From Duganella sp. (GTDB lineage: Bacteria; Pseudomonadota; Gammaproteobacteria; Burkholderiales; Burkholderiaceae_D), in the NCBI GenBank assembly GCA_026225475.1, contig JAMFSU010000019.1, forward strand, positions 1 through 64,000: DNA of 64,000 nucleotides, in the 5' to 3' direction. Every line of letters begins with the position of its first letter. Position 1 is the stretch's first letter. The position numbers and the translations under genes are program-made. The notes below the pieces were generated by a model, which saw only the letters and a list, made by a program, of their open reading frames with translations, was not told where the DNA came from and searched no databases. Of the stretch, positions 47,727 through 56,854 are shown piece by piece.

Positions 47727-49406
47727 TCAGAATTGTTCCCAACTATTGTCGCCATTGGCGGTATTACTTATTGGCGCTGCCAGTTTGGCCGCTTTGGTCG
47801 ATTTTGCAGCGACGCGTCCTGGTGCAATATCGATGGTGCGCACCGCTGGTCTTGGCGTCAGGCGCACATCGTCGAGCTTGAAGACACTGACCACATTGGT
47901 CAGTGTGCTGGCCTGATCCTGCAGCGATTGCGCAGCGGCGGCGGCTTGCTCGACCAGCGCGGCATTTTGCTGGGTGTTTTCATCCATTTGCGTGATGGCG
48001 CGATTGACCTGTTCGATACCATCGCTTTGCTCCTGGCTGGCAGAGCTGATTTCGGCCACGATATCGGTGACGCGCTGCACGCTAGCGACGATTTCAGTCA
48101 TGGTGGCGCCAGCCTGCTGCACCAATTGGCTGCCCGAATTGACTTTTTCCACCGAGTCGTCGATCAAGCCCTTGATTTCCTTGGCTGCTGCGGCCGAACG
48201 TTGCGCCAGGCCGCGCACTTCCGAGGCCACCACCGCAAAACCACGCCCCTGTTCGCCAGCCCGTGCGGCTTCCACCGCCGCATTGAGCGCCAGAATATTG
48301 GTTTGAAATGCAATGCCGTCAATCACACTGATGATGTCGACGATGCGCTTGGAAGAGGCATTGATGGCGCCCATCGTGTCGACCACCTGGCTGACCACGC
48401 TGCCGCCTTGAACCGCCACGTTCGATGCCGATACCGCCAGTTGATTGGCTTGCCGGGCATTGTCAGCATTCTGGCGCACGGTCGAGGTCAGTTGTTCCAT
48501 TGTTGATGCAGTTTGTTCGAGTGCGCCAGCCTGTTGCTCGGTACGTGACGACAGATCGAGATTGCCGTGCGCAATTTCGCTCGACGCCGTGGCAATTGTC
48601 TCGGTGCCACTGCGCACCTCGCCGACGATGTTCAACAGATTGTCATTCATGGTTTTCAAGGCCGACAACAGCTTGCCCGTTTCATCGGTGCCGCCGGTCT
48701 CGATGGTCGAGCGCAGATCGCCGGCCGCGACGGTCTCAGCGATGCTGACCGCTTGATTGAGCGGACGCGTGATGCTCTTGGTCAACAACCAGGCCAGCAA
48801 GCCACCCAGCACCAGACCAAACAGGCCCAGACCCAATAACAGGCTGCGTCCCGAGTGATAACTGACATCGATGTGGGCGGCGGCAGCCTCGATCAGGTCG
48901 CGCTGATAGGTCGCGTACTTTTGTACGCTGTTGGCGTAGTCATCCATCATTGTGACCAATTGCGTATCGGTCATCCGCTTGGCTTGCTCGACTTCGCCTG
49001 CGGCTTTCAGCTTGAAGATATTTTCGCGCGTGCTGCGATAGGCATTGCGCAGTTTGCCGACATTGTCGAACAAACGTTTTTCTTCGTCAGTCGTAATGGC
49101 AGTTTCGACCTGCTTCTGCAGCTCGCTGATGCGCTTGGATTCACCGTCTATCTGGCTCTGAAAGAATTTTTGCAGCTCGACCTCGTCACTGCGCATGACG
49201 GCAAACGTGCGTACGCCGTTTTCCTTGATCGCGGCATGCCAGCGGGTGGCATTGCGTTCCTTTTGTAGCGCGTTCTTGACCATGTCTTCGGTCGCGTTGC
49301 CTACGCCTTGCAAACGCCAGACGCCGATGCCCACCATCACTGTCATCAGCAACAACATAGCGATGAAACCAATGCCCAGGCGAACGCCAATCTTGAGATT
49401 CCTCAT
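47727..49406 (-). CDS. Methyl-accepting chemotaxis protein
   Basis: A 559-residue chemoreceptor of the Tar/Tsr class. TM1 lies near residues 9-30 and TM2 near 188-210; between them is a four-helix-bundle sensor of about 155 residues. A HAMP domain (about 211-263) leads to the signalling domain, whose tip is [38 protein letters not shown]. The C terminus ends NSWEQF, similar to the NWETF docking peptide for CheR/CheB. The ligand is unknown. It is not in a chemotaxis operon here. Confidence 0.95.
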   Translation of the reverse strand: MRNLKIGVRLGIGFIAMLLLMTVMVGIGVWRLQGVGNATEDMVKNALQKERNATRWHAAIKENGVRTFAVMRSDEVELQKFFQSQIDGESKRISELQKQVETAITTDEEKRLFDNVGKLRNAYRSTRENIFKLKAAGEVEQAKRMTDTQLVTMMDDYANSVQKYATYQRDLIEAAAAHIDVSYHSGRSLLLGLGLFGLVLGGLLAWLLTKSITRPLNQAVSIAETVAAGDLRSTIETGGTDETGKLLSALKTMNDNLLNIVGEVRSGTETIATASSEIAHGNLDLSSRTEQQAGALEQTASTMEQLTSTVRQNADNARQANQLAVSASNVAVQGGSVVSQVVDTMGAINASSKRIVDIISVIDGIAFQTNILALNAAVEAARAGEQGRGFAVVASEVRGLAQRSAAAAKEIKGLIDDSVEKVNSGSQLVQQAGATMTEIVASVQRVTDIVAEISSASQEQSDGIEQVNRAITQMDENTQQNAALVEQAAAAAQSLQDQASTLTNVVSVFKLDDVRLTPRPAVRTIDIAPGRVAAKSTKAAKLAAPISNTANGDNSWEQF

Positions 49407-49477
49407 CGCTGTCTCCTCACGGTTTGCTTGTGCGATGCCGATGCGGCATCTGCATTTTTATTTTTATGTGCTGTCGA

Positions 49478-49536
49478 GTGCCGAAAAAAATCTCAGTAGC
49501 AAGGTGCGCCGACGCTAGCGGTATTTTTTTCGGCAC
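49478..49536. repeat. 14-bp inverted repeat upstream of the chemoreceptor gene
   Basis: GTGCCGAAAAAAAT (49478-49491) and ATTTTTTTCGGCAC (49523-49536) are perfect inverted copies with 31 bases between. This lies 70-130 bases before the mcp start. The remaining sequence in the 246-base gap holds no recognised gene. Confidence 0.5.
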
Positions 49537-49652
49537 GCTTAGCGTATCACAAGCAAATTGCGCCGTAGAAGGGTTTGTTGAACATTTGTCATTCTCGGCA
49601 CCAGGAGGATGGCACCGATCTTGCCGTCAGGCATGCTGCTGTGCGGCAGGTG

Positions 49653-50540
49653 TTAGCGTCGGCTTGGTAATAATACGCATACTGCGGCGCTGAAGATCAG
49701 GGCGAAGCCAAGCAAGTCAGGCACGCTGGGCCGTTCACCGAGCAACAACACTGCCGCGCTGACGCCGACCACCGGCACCAGCAAAGTGCCCAGTGCGGCA
49801 ACCCCGGCCGGCAGCCTGGCGATGATTTCAAACCAGAGGATGTAGCCGGCCGCCATGCCGAAGAAAATATGATAGGTCAGCGCCATCAGCACTTGCCAAT
49901 GCAGTGGTCCCGGATGCGGCCAGCCTTCAAACGAGAGCAGGCCGCTCAACGCGACCAGGGCGCCGGTTAATAACTGCCAGGCTGCGATGGCCAAGGGTTC
50001 GGCACTGATGCGCGCCCACTTGGTGTAAATCGTACCTGCGGCCCAGGTCAGTGCCGCCGCCAGCGCCAGCATAATGCCCGGCGGCAGGCTGCCGGTTTGC
50101 AGCAGCGGCGTCATCAGGATCAGCAAGCCGCAGGCACCGAGCAGCAACCCGCCGCCGCGCCAGCGGTCCAGTTTTTCCTTCAGCAACAGTCGGGCAAACA
50201 AGGTAGTCCACAGCGGCATCGAATAGGTGATGATGGCCACGCGCGCAGTGGCCGCACCGAGCTGGGCAAAGGTCAGCAGAATATTGAATAGGGCGATGTT
50301 GAGTAAGCCGCTCACCACCAGATGCAAGCGGTCGCGCCCGGCCGCGATGCGCAGGGAACGGCCGCGTAGCAACGCCAGCGCAAACAGCGTGCAGGCGGCC
50401 GCGCCGAGACCGATGCTGCGCAAAGTCCACGGCGATACCCCATGCAATGCGATTTTGACTGCAGGCCAGTTCAAGCCCCACACTACGCCGAGCAGGATCA
50501 ACAGCAGCTTGGCGCGAGCACTGTGGCGGTTGTCACTCAC
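49653..50540 (-). CDS. DMT-superfamily transporter (two EamA domains)
   Basis: This 295-residue inner-membrane protein has ten helices in two EamA repeats, the second starting near residue 150 (MLALAAALTWAAGTIYTKWA). Family members export amino acids or metabolites, or take up small solutes. The start is GTG at 50540, whose bases overlap the stop codon of the M81 peptidase gene, so the two are translationally coupled. It is the last gene of the island operon; its substrate may be a product of the pathway. Confidence 0.88.
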   Translation of the reverse strand: MSDNRHSARAKLLLILLGVVWGLNWPAVKIALHGVSPWTLRSIGLGAAACTLFALALLRGRSLRIAAGRDRLHLVVSGLLNIALFNILLTFAQLGAATARVAIITYSMPLWTTLFARLLLKEKLDRWRGGGLLLGACGLLILMTPLLQTGSLPPGIMLALAAALTWAAGTIYTKWARISAEPLAIAAWQLLTGALVALSGLLSFEGWPHPGPLHWQVLMALTYHIFFGMAAGYILWFEIIARLPAGVAALGTLLVPVVGVSAAVLLLGERPSVPDLLGFALIFSAAVCVLLPSRR

Positions 50541-52036
50541 ACGGGGGCCGGGGTGTCGGCGTCCAGCGGATAAATCGGGCGGCGTACGTTGCGAATCGGG
50601 AACAGGTCGAAATTCGAACTGGTCGGGCCGCCACTGTCAGAGTCGCATTCGACCAGACCACGGCTGATCGGCACGAACACTGGACGACAATACATGCGCG
50701 ATTTCAGAATCACATAATCCATGCTGGCCGGGTCCAGACCGAGACTGGTGAATACGCCCAGATCGTAAGGTTCGACCCGTTCTTCAGTGATGACGACCTT
50801 GGCTGCGCCAGTGTCAAACAACACGCTTTTGCCCATGCGAATGGTCGATCCGGTATAGATCGGACCGCTCACGCGGAACACGCCATCGGTGATCGCCAGC
50901 ACCTTGCCGGTCAACAGCAATGGCGTCTTGCTGATACCTTGCTGGAGCAGCGCCACCTTGTTGCCGACCGCCAGCGTGGTGCTGCCGCCGACGCCGATAC
51001 GTACCAGTGCAGCGACTGCCTCGGGGTCGCTGATCGGGCCGGCGGCGATATTGCGCATGCCTTCGGCCAGCGCCGTTTCGAGTACATCCATGGTATTGCA
51101 GGTACCACCCGACATGACGTTGTCGCTATGGTCGAGCAACAGCACCGGGCCGCTACCAGCCGTGTCCATCAAGCCGCGTGCCTGCGCCAGTGATTCACGC
51201 AAGGGCTGGCTGTCATAGACGAAGTCGTCGCGCTCTTGCCAGATGCTGCGCGCCAGCGTGTCTGCCACGCTCTGTGCCAATGCGGCATCATTGTCGGTCA
51301 CCACCACCACCGACATACCGGCATCACGGAAATCCGACAAGGGAAAACCGGCCAGCACGGAAACCGCCAGCACCCCGGCTTGTTGCTCAGCCGCCTTGGC
51401 TAGCGCTATTGCACGTTGCATGGCGCTGGCCGAGGTATTGCTGGTCAGCGTGGCCGACAGCAAGGGAATTTGTCGCCAGCCGGTGACTGGACGCGCTTTT
51501 TTTTGCAGCAGATCGACTAGCAGACGCCCGGCATGCGCACCGGTTTCATACATGTCGATATGCGGATAAGTCTTGAAACTGACTACGATGTCGGCATTGC
51601 TGATCATCTTTTGGGTGACATTGCCATGCAGGTCGAGCGCAACGCACAGCGGTGTATGCGGCGCAATCTGGCGAATCCGTTCGAGCAGGCTGCCTTCGCC
51701 ATCTTCGGCATTTTCGGCCACCATGGCACCGTGCAGATCCAGCATGATAGCGTCGCAACCCTCTTCAATGGTGCGCACGATGGCGTCCGTCATCTGAGTA
51801 TACGCAGCCGCATCGACCGTCGCGCTGGGATTGGCCATCGCCGCCAGTGGAGTGACGATTTCGGCAGACAAGCTCTCGGCGATATCGAGGAAGGCGCCCA
51901 TGGCGGTGCGTGCGCCTTTTTGATCCTGGTAGGCAGCGGCATCCCATTGCGGCGCAAATTCTGCCAGCGGTGTCGGGATCGGTGAGAAGGTATTGGTTTC
52001 GTGATTCAGTCGGGCGACGACGATTTTCAAAGACAT
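50537..52036 (-). CDS. M81 family metallopeptidase (MlrC-like)
   Basis: A 499-residue protein with the MlrC pattern: KIVVARLNHETNTFSP at the start, CDAIMLDLHGAMV near residue 93, and LCVALDLHGNVT near 130, supplying zinc ligands. The C-terminal MlrC domain begins near 300 with GPVLLLDHSDNVMSGGT. MlrC proper cuts linear microcystin fragments next to the beta-amino acid Adda; most homologues are uncharacterised. It lies 30 bases after the amidohydrolase gene and is coupled to the DMT transporter. Confidence 0.92.
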   Translation of the reverse strand: MSLKIVVARLNHETNTFSPIPTPLAEFAPQWDAAAYQDQKGARTAMGAFLDIAESLSAEIVTPLAAMANPSATVDAAAYTQMTDAIVRTIEEGCDAIMLDLHGAMVAENAEDGEGSLLERIRQIAPHTPLCVALDLHGNVTQKMISNADIVVSFKTYPHIDMYETGAHAGRLLVDLLQKKARPVTGWRQIPLLSATLTSNTSASAMQRAIALAKAAEQQAGVLAVSVLAGFPLSDFRDAGMSVVVVTDNDAALAQSVADTLARSIWQERDDFVYDSQPLRESLAQARGLMDTAGSGPVLLLDHSDNVMSGGTCNTMDVLETALAEGMRNIAAGPISDPEAVAALVRIGVGGSTTLAVGNKVALLQQGISKTPLLLTGKVLAITDGVFRVSGPIYTGSTIRMGKSVLFDTGAAKVVITEERVEPYDLGVFTSLGLDPASMDYVILKSRMYCRPVFVPISRGLVECDSDSGGPTSSNFDLFPIRNVRRPIYPLDADTPAPV

Positions 52037-52066
52037 GAGTAATTTCCGCTTGGTTGCACGACCGGT

Positions 52067-53326
52067 TTAAACCACTTTGGCGCTGGCCAGCATGGCATGC
52101 AGCAAGACATTGGCGCCGGCTTCCAGATGTTCCGGCTTGGCGTCTTCGATTTCATTGTGGCTGACACCATCCTTGCACGGCACAAAGATCATGCCGGCGG
52201 GCGCCAGTCGCGCTGCATAAATGGCATCGTGGCCAGCGCCGGAGACCACATCCATGGTGGCGTAGCCGAGCATGGCCGAGGCTTTGCGTACTTCGCCCAC
52301 ACATTCGGGATGGAACGGGCAGGGCGGGAAATAGGAAACCCGCTCCAGGTCGATCTTGAGGCCGGTCTTTTGCCGCGTCTGTTCGAGGTAGGCCAGCAAG
52401 TCGGCATGCATCTGGTTCAGACTCTCGTCGTTGACATTGCGCAGGTCGATCGAGAATTTGACCTGGCCAGGAATCACATTGCGGCTGTTGGGCATCACCT
52501 GTACCGAACCCACCGTGCCACGTCCATAAGGCGGGTAACGCTTGGCGATGGCCACCACTTCCTGCATGATGTAAGTGGACACCTGCAAGGCATCCTTGCG
52601 GATTTCCATTGGCGTCGGACCGGCATGCGATTCGAAACCGGTCACCGTGCAGTCATACCACGACAGCCCCAGCACGGCCGGCACCACACCGATGACGGTG
52701 TCGGCGTTTTCCAGCACTGGTCCTTGCTCGATATGCGCTTCATAGTAGGCGCCGATAGGGTGATCGCCGCAGCGTTGCTCGCCGATATAACCAATGCGTG
52801 TCAATTCATCCTTGACGTTGTGGCCGTCGACATCGCTAGCGGCATAGGCATGCTCCAGCGTGAACGCACCGCAGAACACGCCGGAACCCATCATCACCGG
52901 CACAAAGCGCGAACCTTCTTCATTGGTCCACACCGCCACTTCGATCGGTGCTTCGGTCTGGATATTGTGCTGGTTCAGCGTGCGAATCACTTCCATTCCC
53001 GACAGCACGCCGTAGTTGCCATCGAACTTGCCACCAGTCGGTTGCGTGTCGATGTGCGAACCAGTGACCACGGGCGGCAAGTCATTGTTGCGGCCGGCGC
53101 GGCGCATGAAGATATTGCCGATCTGGTCGACGGTGACGCTCATGCCTTCCTGTTTTGCCCAGTTGCTGACCAGATCGCGGCCCTGTTTGTCGAGGTCGGT
53201 CAGCGCCAGCCGGCACACGCCGCCTTTGGCAGTGGCACCGATGGTGGCCAGTTCCATCAGCGATTGCCAGAGCCGGTTGCCGTCGATGCGCAACTGACTG
53301 ATATCGGTTGTGGTTTTCATGTCCAT
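52067..53326 (-). CDS. M20-type Zn hydrolase (N-carbamoyl amino-acid amidohydrolase)
   Basis: A 419-residue enzyme of the HyuC/AmaB/allantoate amidohydrolase group. Metal-binding segments are VVTGSHIDTQPTGGKFDGNYGVL near residues 83-105, WTNEEGSRF near 129-137, and EAHIEQGPVLE near 196-206. Possible substrates are N-carbamoyl-L-amino acids, N-carbamoyl-beta-alanine, or allantoate; an aminotransferase for beta-alanine-type acids upstream favours the second, by inference. The ATG at 53326 has AAGGA 6 bases upstream. It lies 46 bases after livF-like. Confidence 0.9.
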   Translation of the reverse strand: MDMKTTTDISQLRIDGNRLWQSLMELATIGATAKGGVCRLALTDLDKQGRDLVSNWAKQEGMSVTVDQIGNIFMRRAGRNNDLPPVVTGSHIDTQPTGGKFDGNYGVLSGMEVIRTLNQHNIQTEAPIEVAVWTNEEGSRFVPVMMGSGVFCGAFTLEHAYAASDVDGHNVKDELTRIGYIGEQRCGDHPIGAYYEAHIEQGPVLENADTVIGVVPAVLGLSWYDCTVTGFESHAGPTPMEIRKDALQVSTYIMQEVVAIAKRYPPYGRGTVGSVQVMPNSRNVIPGQVKFSIDLRNVNDESLNQMHADLLAYLEQTRQKTGLKIDLERVSYFPPCPFHPECVGEVRKASAMLGYATMDVVSGAGHDAIYAARLAPAGMIFVPCKDGVSHNEIEDAKPEHLEAGANVLLHAMLASAKVV

Positions 53327-53372
53327 GGTATGTCCTTCGAATGCAATAAAGTAAGCGTACAGGTAAGTGAAG

Positions 53373-54077
53373 TCAGGCCGCCAGATTGACGCCGAGATAG
53401 CGGTCCTTGGCCTGATCATCGGCCAGAAAATCTGCATTGCTGGCGCTATACACCACGCGCCCCTGTTCCACGATGTAATGACGATCGGCCAGTTGCGTGC
53501 AGACTTGCAGATTCTGCTCGACCAGAATGATGGACATGCCGGTAGCCTTGATCAACTTGATCTGCGCCACGATTTCATCGACGATGACCGGCGCCAACCC
53601 TTCCACCGGTTCGTCGAGCATGAGCACCTTGGGATGGGTCATCAGCGCGCGCGCAATCGCCAGCATCTGCTGTTCGCCGCCCGACAATTGGCCGCCGCCA
53701 TTCTTGCGCCGTTCCTGCAAGCGCGGAAAAATCTTGTAGATGTCCTGCAAACCCCAGGCCGACTCCTTGCGTGCCGCCATGGTCAGGTTTTCCTCCACGG
53801 TCAGTAATTTGAAGATGCCGCGATGTTCCGGCACTAGACAGACGCCGCGCGCGGCGATCTTGTGTGGTGGCAGTCCAGCGATATTGTTGCCCTGGAATAG
53901 CACCTTGCCCTGGCGCGGTGTTACCACGCCGACGATGGCCTTGAGCGTGGTGGTTTTGCCGGCGCCGTTGCGGCCCAGCAGCGTCACCACTTCGCCTTCA
54001 GCAACCTGTAGCGACACGCCTTGCAGAATATGGCTCTTGTCGTAATAGCCGTGAATTTCTTCGACTGTCAGGATCAT
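53373..54077 (-). CDS. LivF-like ABC transporter ATPase
   Basis: A 234-residue ATPase with Walker A GRNGAGKTTTLK near residue 35, signature LSGGEQQMLAIARAL near 134, and Walker B VLMLDEPVEGLAP near 155. It belongs to the branched-chain amino-acid/amide importer family. It overlaps the livG-like gene by 4 bases and works with it in one transporter. Confidence 0.93.
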   Translation of the reverse strand: MILTVEEIHGYYDKSHILQGVSLQVAEGEVVTLLGRNGAGKTTTLKAIVGVVTPRQGKVLFQGNNIAGLPPHKIAARGVCLVPEHRGIFKLLTVEENLTMAARKESAWGLQDIYKIFPRLQERRKNGGGQLSGGEQQMLAIARALMTHPKVLMLDEPVEGLAPVIVDEIVAQIKLIKATGMSIILVEQNLQVCTQLADRHYIVEQGRVVYSASNADFLADDQAKDRYLGVNLAA

Positions 54078-54853
54078 GGCTTGCCTCCGTTGTTGCCACC
54101 GGTAATCATGCTGCCCAGATAAGCGCGACGCACGCGCTCATCGCTGCGAATCTCGGCGGGTTTGCCTTGCGCCAGAATCTGCCCTTGCTGCATCACAGTG
54201 ATCTGATCCGAAATATCCATGACGATATCCATGTTGTGTTCGATCAGCACCACGGTATAGCTGTCGCGCAGGCTGTGGATCAGGCGCTTCATCTCGCCGA
54301 TGTCATCAATGCCCATGCCCGAGGTCGGTTCGTCGAGAAAAATCACCTTGGGTCGACCGGCCATCGCCATGCCGACTTCCAGCCGGCGTTGCTGGCCGTG
54401 CGACAACTCGCCAGCGACGCGTTCTGCCACCGCTTGCAGGCTCAGTCTGACCAGCAACTGTTCAGCCAGATCAACTGCCTGGCGCAGCAACTCCGGCCGT
54501 CGCCAAGGATTGAGCGCCTGCATTGGATGCCGACCCTGCGCCGCCAACCGCAGGTTCTCGCGAACGCTCAGATTGGGAAACAGGCTGGTGACCTGGAACG
54601 AGCGCGCCAATCCTTTACGCACCCGTTTATAACCCGGCAGATGCGCCACTTCTTCCCCTTCGACCTGGATGCTGCCGCTGGTGATCGGGGTGGTGCCGGT
54701 CAAGGTATGAAACAGCGTGGTCTTGCCAGCGCCATTGGGACCGATGACCGAATGCACGGTGCCGGGGAAAATGTCGAGCGAGATGCCATTGACGGCCGTG
54801 AACTTGCCGTAGCGTTTGGTGACATTCTGCGCGCGCAGTATCGGTGTACTCAT
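54074..54853 (-). CDS. LivG-like ABC transporter ATPase
   Basis: A 259-residue ATPase with Walker A GPNGAGKTTLFH near residue 37, signature LSHGQQRRLEVGMAMAG near 150, Walker B VIFLDEPTSGMGIDD near 170, and switch His in LIEHNMD. It overlaps the livF-like and livM-like genes by 4 bases at each end, which makes the three a coupled unit. Confidence 0.93.
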   Translation of the reverse strand: MSTPILRAQNVTKRYGKFTAVNGISLDIFPGTVHSVIGPNGAGKTTLFHTLTGTTPITSGSIQVEGEEVAHLPGYKRVRKGLARSFQVTSLFPNLSVRENLRLAAQGRHPMQALNPWRRPELLRQAVDLAEQLLVRLSLQAVAERVAGELSHGQQRRLEVGMAMAGRPKVIFLDEPTSGMGIDDIGEMKRLIHSLRDSYTVVLIEHNMDIVMDISDQITVMQQGQILAQGKPAEIRSDERVRRAYLGSMITGGNNGGKP

Positions 54854-55839
54854 GGTCGTTGCTCCAGTGTGACGGCACCGGTGTCAGCGCCGCCAGGGCG
54901 TAGTTTGCGCAGCACGGCCTGAGCCATGCCAAACAAGCCCTTGTGCATATACAGACTCACGCCGATCAACAAAAAGCCGAGCAGCATCAGCCAACGCGGC
55001 CACAGACTCGACAGCCAATTGCCGACCAGTACATAAAACGCGGCACCCAGCACCGAGGCAAACAGATTGCTGGTGCCGCCGATGACGGTCATGATCAGGA
55101 TCGATTCGCTGGTGTGGTATTCGATATTCGACAATGGCGCAACGCCAGTCATCATGGCGTGCAAGCCACCGGCAAGACCGGTCACCGCGCCAGAAATCAC
55201 GAAGGCGGCCAGTTTCAGCAGGGTAATGTCGTAGCCCACTGCGGCGGCGCGCGCTTCATTGTCACGCACCGCCAGCAGGGTACGTCCCAGCACTGAATCG
55301 ACCACGCGTTGCAACAGCCAGAACACCAGCACAAACACGATGGCCACAAAGCTGTAGTACTGCCACGAGCTGGCCGTCGGCAGCAGGGTATGTCCGAACA
55401 CCGTCAGATTCGGACGCGGCACATCGAGCAAGCCATTGTCGCCGCCGGTGATGTCCTTCATCGTGTAAGCAAGGAAATAAAACATCTGGGCGAACGCCAG
55501 CGTCAGCATGACGAAATAGGTACCGCGCTGGCGTATCGAAAACCAGCCAACGATCAAGGCCACGGCAGCACCGATGGCCATGGCGATCAATAGCGAGGGC
55601 AGCAGCGGCGCCTTCAGTTGCAGCAAGGCGATTCCGGTGGCATAACTGCCGATGCCGAAAAAGATGCCCTGGCCGAATGACATCAGACCGGTATAGCCGA
55701 GCAATAAATTGCAACCCAATGCGGCCAGCGCATAAATCAACACTTCAGTGGCCAGCGTGCCGGAACTCATGAACAGCGGCAGCAGCAAAGTCACCGCAAT
55801 GGCCAGCAGCGTGAAACGAAAATGTGCAAGTTGTTTCAA
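54850..55839 (-). CDS. LivM-like ABC transporter permease
   Basis: A 329-residue permease with about nine helices. LLLGYTGLMSFGQGIFFGIGSYATGI near residues 44-69 and ARAAAVGYDITLLKLAAFVISGAVTGLAGGLHA are family marks. The start is TTG at 55839, six bases after AGGAG; no ATG fits. It lies 9 bases from the livH-like gene. Confidence 0.92.
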   Translation of the reverse strand: MKQLAHFRFTLLAIAVTLLLPLFMSSGTLATEVLIYALAALGCNLLLGYTGLMSFGQGIFFGIGSYATGIALLQLKAPLLPSLLIAMAIGAAVALIVGWFSIRQRGTYFVMLTLAFAQMFYFLAYTMKDITGGDNGLLDVPRPNLTVFGHTLLPTASSWQYYSFVAIVFVLVFWLLQRVVDSVLGRTLLAVRDNEARAAAVGYDITLLKLAAFVISGAVTGLAGGLHAMMTGVAPLSNIEYHTSESILIMTVIGGTSNLFASVLGAAFYVLVGNWLSSLWPRWLMLLGFLLIGVSLYMHKGLFGMAQAVLRKLRPGGADTGAVTLEQRP

Positions 55840-55848
55840 GTCTATCTC

Positions 55849-56709
55849 CTAACTGGCACGGCCAAGCAGGCCATTGGGACGCAGCAGCATGACCGCGGCC
55901 ATGGCGATGTATATCATCAGATGGGCGCCTTCCGACCAGACCGTGCTCATCACGCTTTGCACGATGCCGACCAGGATGCCGCCGATCAGTGCGCCGGAAA
56001 AACTGCCCAGTCCGCCGATGACCACCACCACAAAGGCAATACCCAGTGCCTCCACACCCATGAATGGTTCGACCCCGCGTATCGGTGCTGCCAGTGCGCC
56101 GGCCAGACCGGCAGTGGCGGCGCCGAGGGCAAACACCAGGCTGAAAATGCGATTGATGTTCAAGCCCAGCAGCGCCACCATTTCAGTCGACTCACTGCCA
56201 GCCCGCACGATGGCGCCGAGCCGGGTGCCTTCCAATATCCACCACAGCAGCAATGCCATGACTGCGGTGAAACCAATCACGAACAAGCGGTAGATGGGAT
56301 AGACAAAGCCCCCTGCCATCACCACGCCTTGCAGCAGGTCGGGCGGTGAAATATTGTTGCCCAGCGGCCCCCAAAACGAGATGACGGCTTCCTGCACGAC
56401 CAGTGCCAGGCCGACCGTAAACAAAATATGGAAGTGATGCGGCAGCGCATAGATATGGCGCAGCACGAAGCGCTCCACCAGCCAGGCGAACAAGCCCACC
56501 AATAGGGGGGAGAACAGCAGCGACCACCAAAAATTGATGCCCATCTCACCAAGCTGGAAGCACAGATAGGCACCCAGCAGGAAAAAAGCACCATGCGAAA
56601 AATTGACGAAACGCAGCAGCCCGAACACGATCGACAGGCCCACCGCCAACAGGAAATACAGCATGCCAATGCCGATGCCATTGGCCACTTGCAGTACGTA
56701 GATATTCAT
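55849..56709 (-). CDS. LivH-like ABC transporter permease
   Basis: A 286-residue permease with eight or so helices. LSIVFGLLRFVNFSHGAFFLLGAYL near residues 25-49 and GVEPFMGVEALGIAFVVVVIGGLGSFSGALIGGI near 212-245 place it in the LivH group. It lacks the long N-terminal domain of UrtB, so this is not a second urea transporter of that type. It follows the binding-protein gene after a 145-base gap with a hairpin. Confidence 0.92.
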   Translation of the reverse strand: MNIYVLQVANGIGIGMLYFLLAVGLSIVFGLLRFVNFSHGAFFLLGAYLCFQLGEMGINFWWSLLFSPLLVGLFAWLVERFVLRHIYALPHHFHILFTVGLALVVQEAVISFWGPLGNNISPPDLLQGVVMAGGFVYPIYRLFVIGFTAVMALLLWWILEGTRLGAIVRAGSESTEMVALLGLNINRIFSLVFALGAATAGLAGALAAPIRGVEPFMGVEALGIAFVVVVIGGLGSFSGALIGGILVGIVQSVMSTVWSEGAHLMIYIAMAAVMLLRPNGLLGRAS

Positions 56710-56803
56710 GAAACCTCAATACAATGAAACTTCAGCAGTGTCTTTTCAAAAGCGGATTGCCGCAGAACGCCAAGGTGCAAGGCGCTCCCGGACAAGGTAT
56801 TCA

Positions 56804-56846
56804 TGGCCCTGCTGCGATCCCGTCTGACGGTGTCGCAGCAGGGCCA
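56804..56846 (-). other. Hairpin between binding-protein and permease genes
   Basis: The 14-bp perfect stem (arms 56804-56817 and 56833-56846) lies just after the binding-protein stop codon. The loop is 15 nt and could fold further. No T-run follows on the minus strand. As at urtA-urtB, it probably stabilises the binding-protein mRNA. Confidence 0.6.
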
Positions 56847-56854
56847 CGAGCAGC

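Noticed and set aside
52097..53389. 430-residue plus-strand ORF
   Set aside because: It mirrors the amidohydrolase gene in the antisense frame and has no ribosome-binding site.
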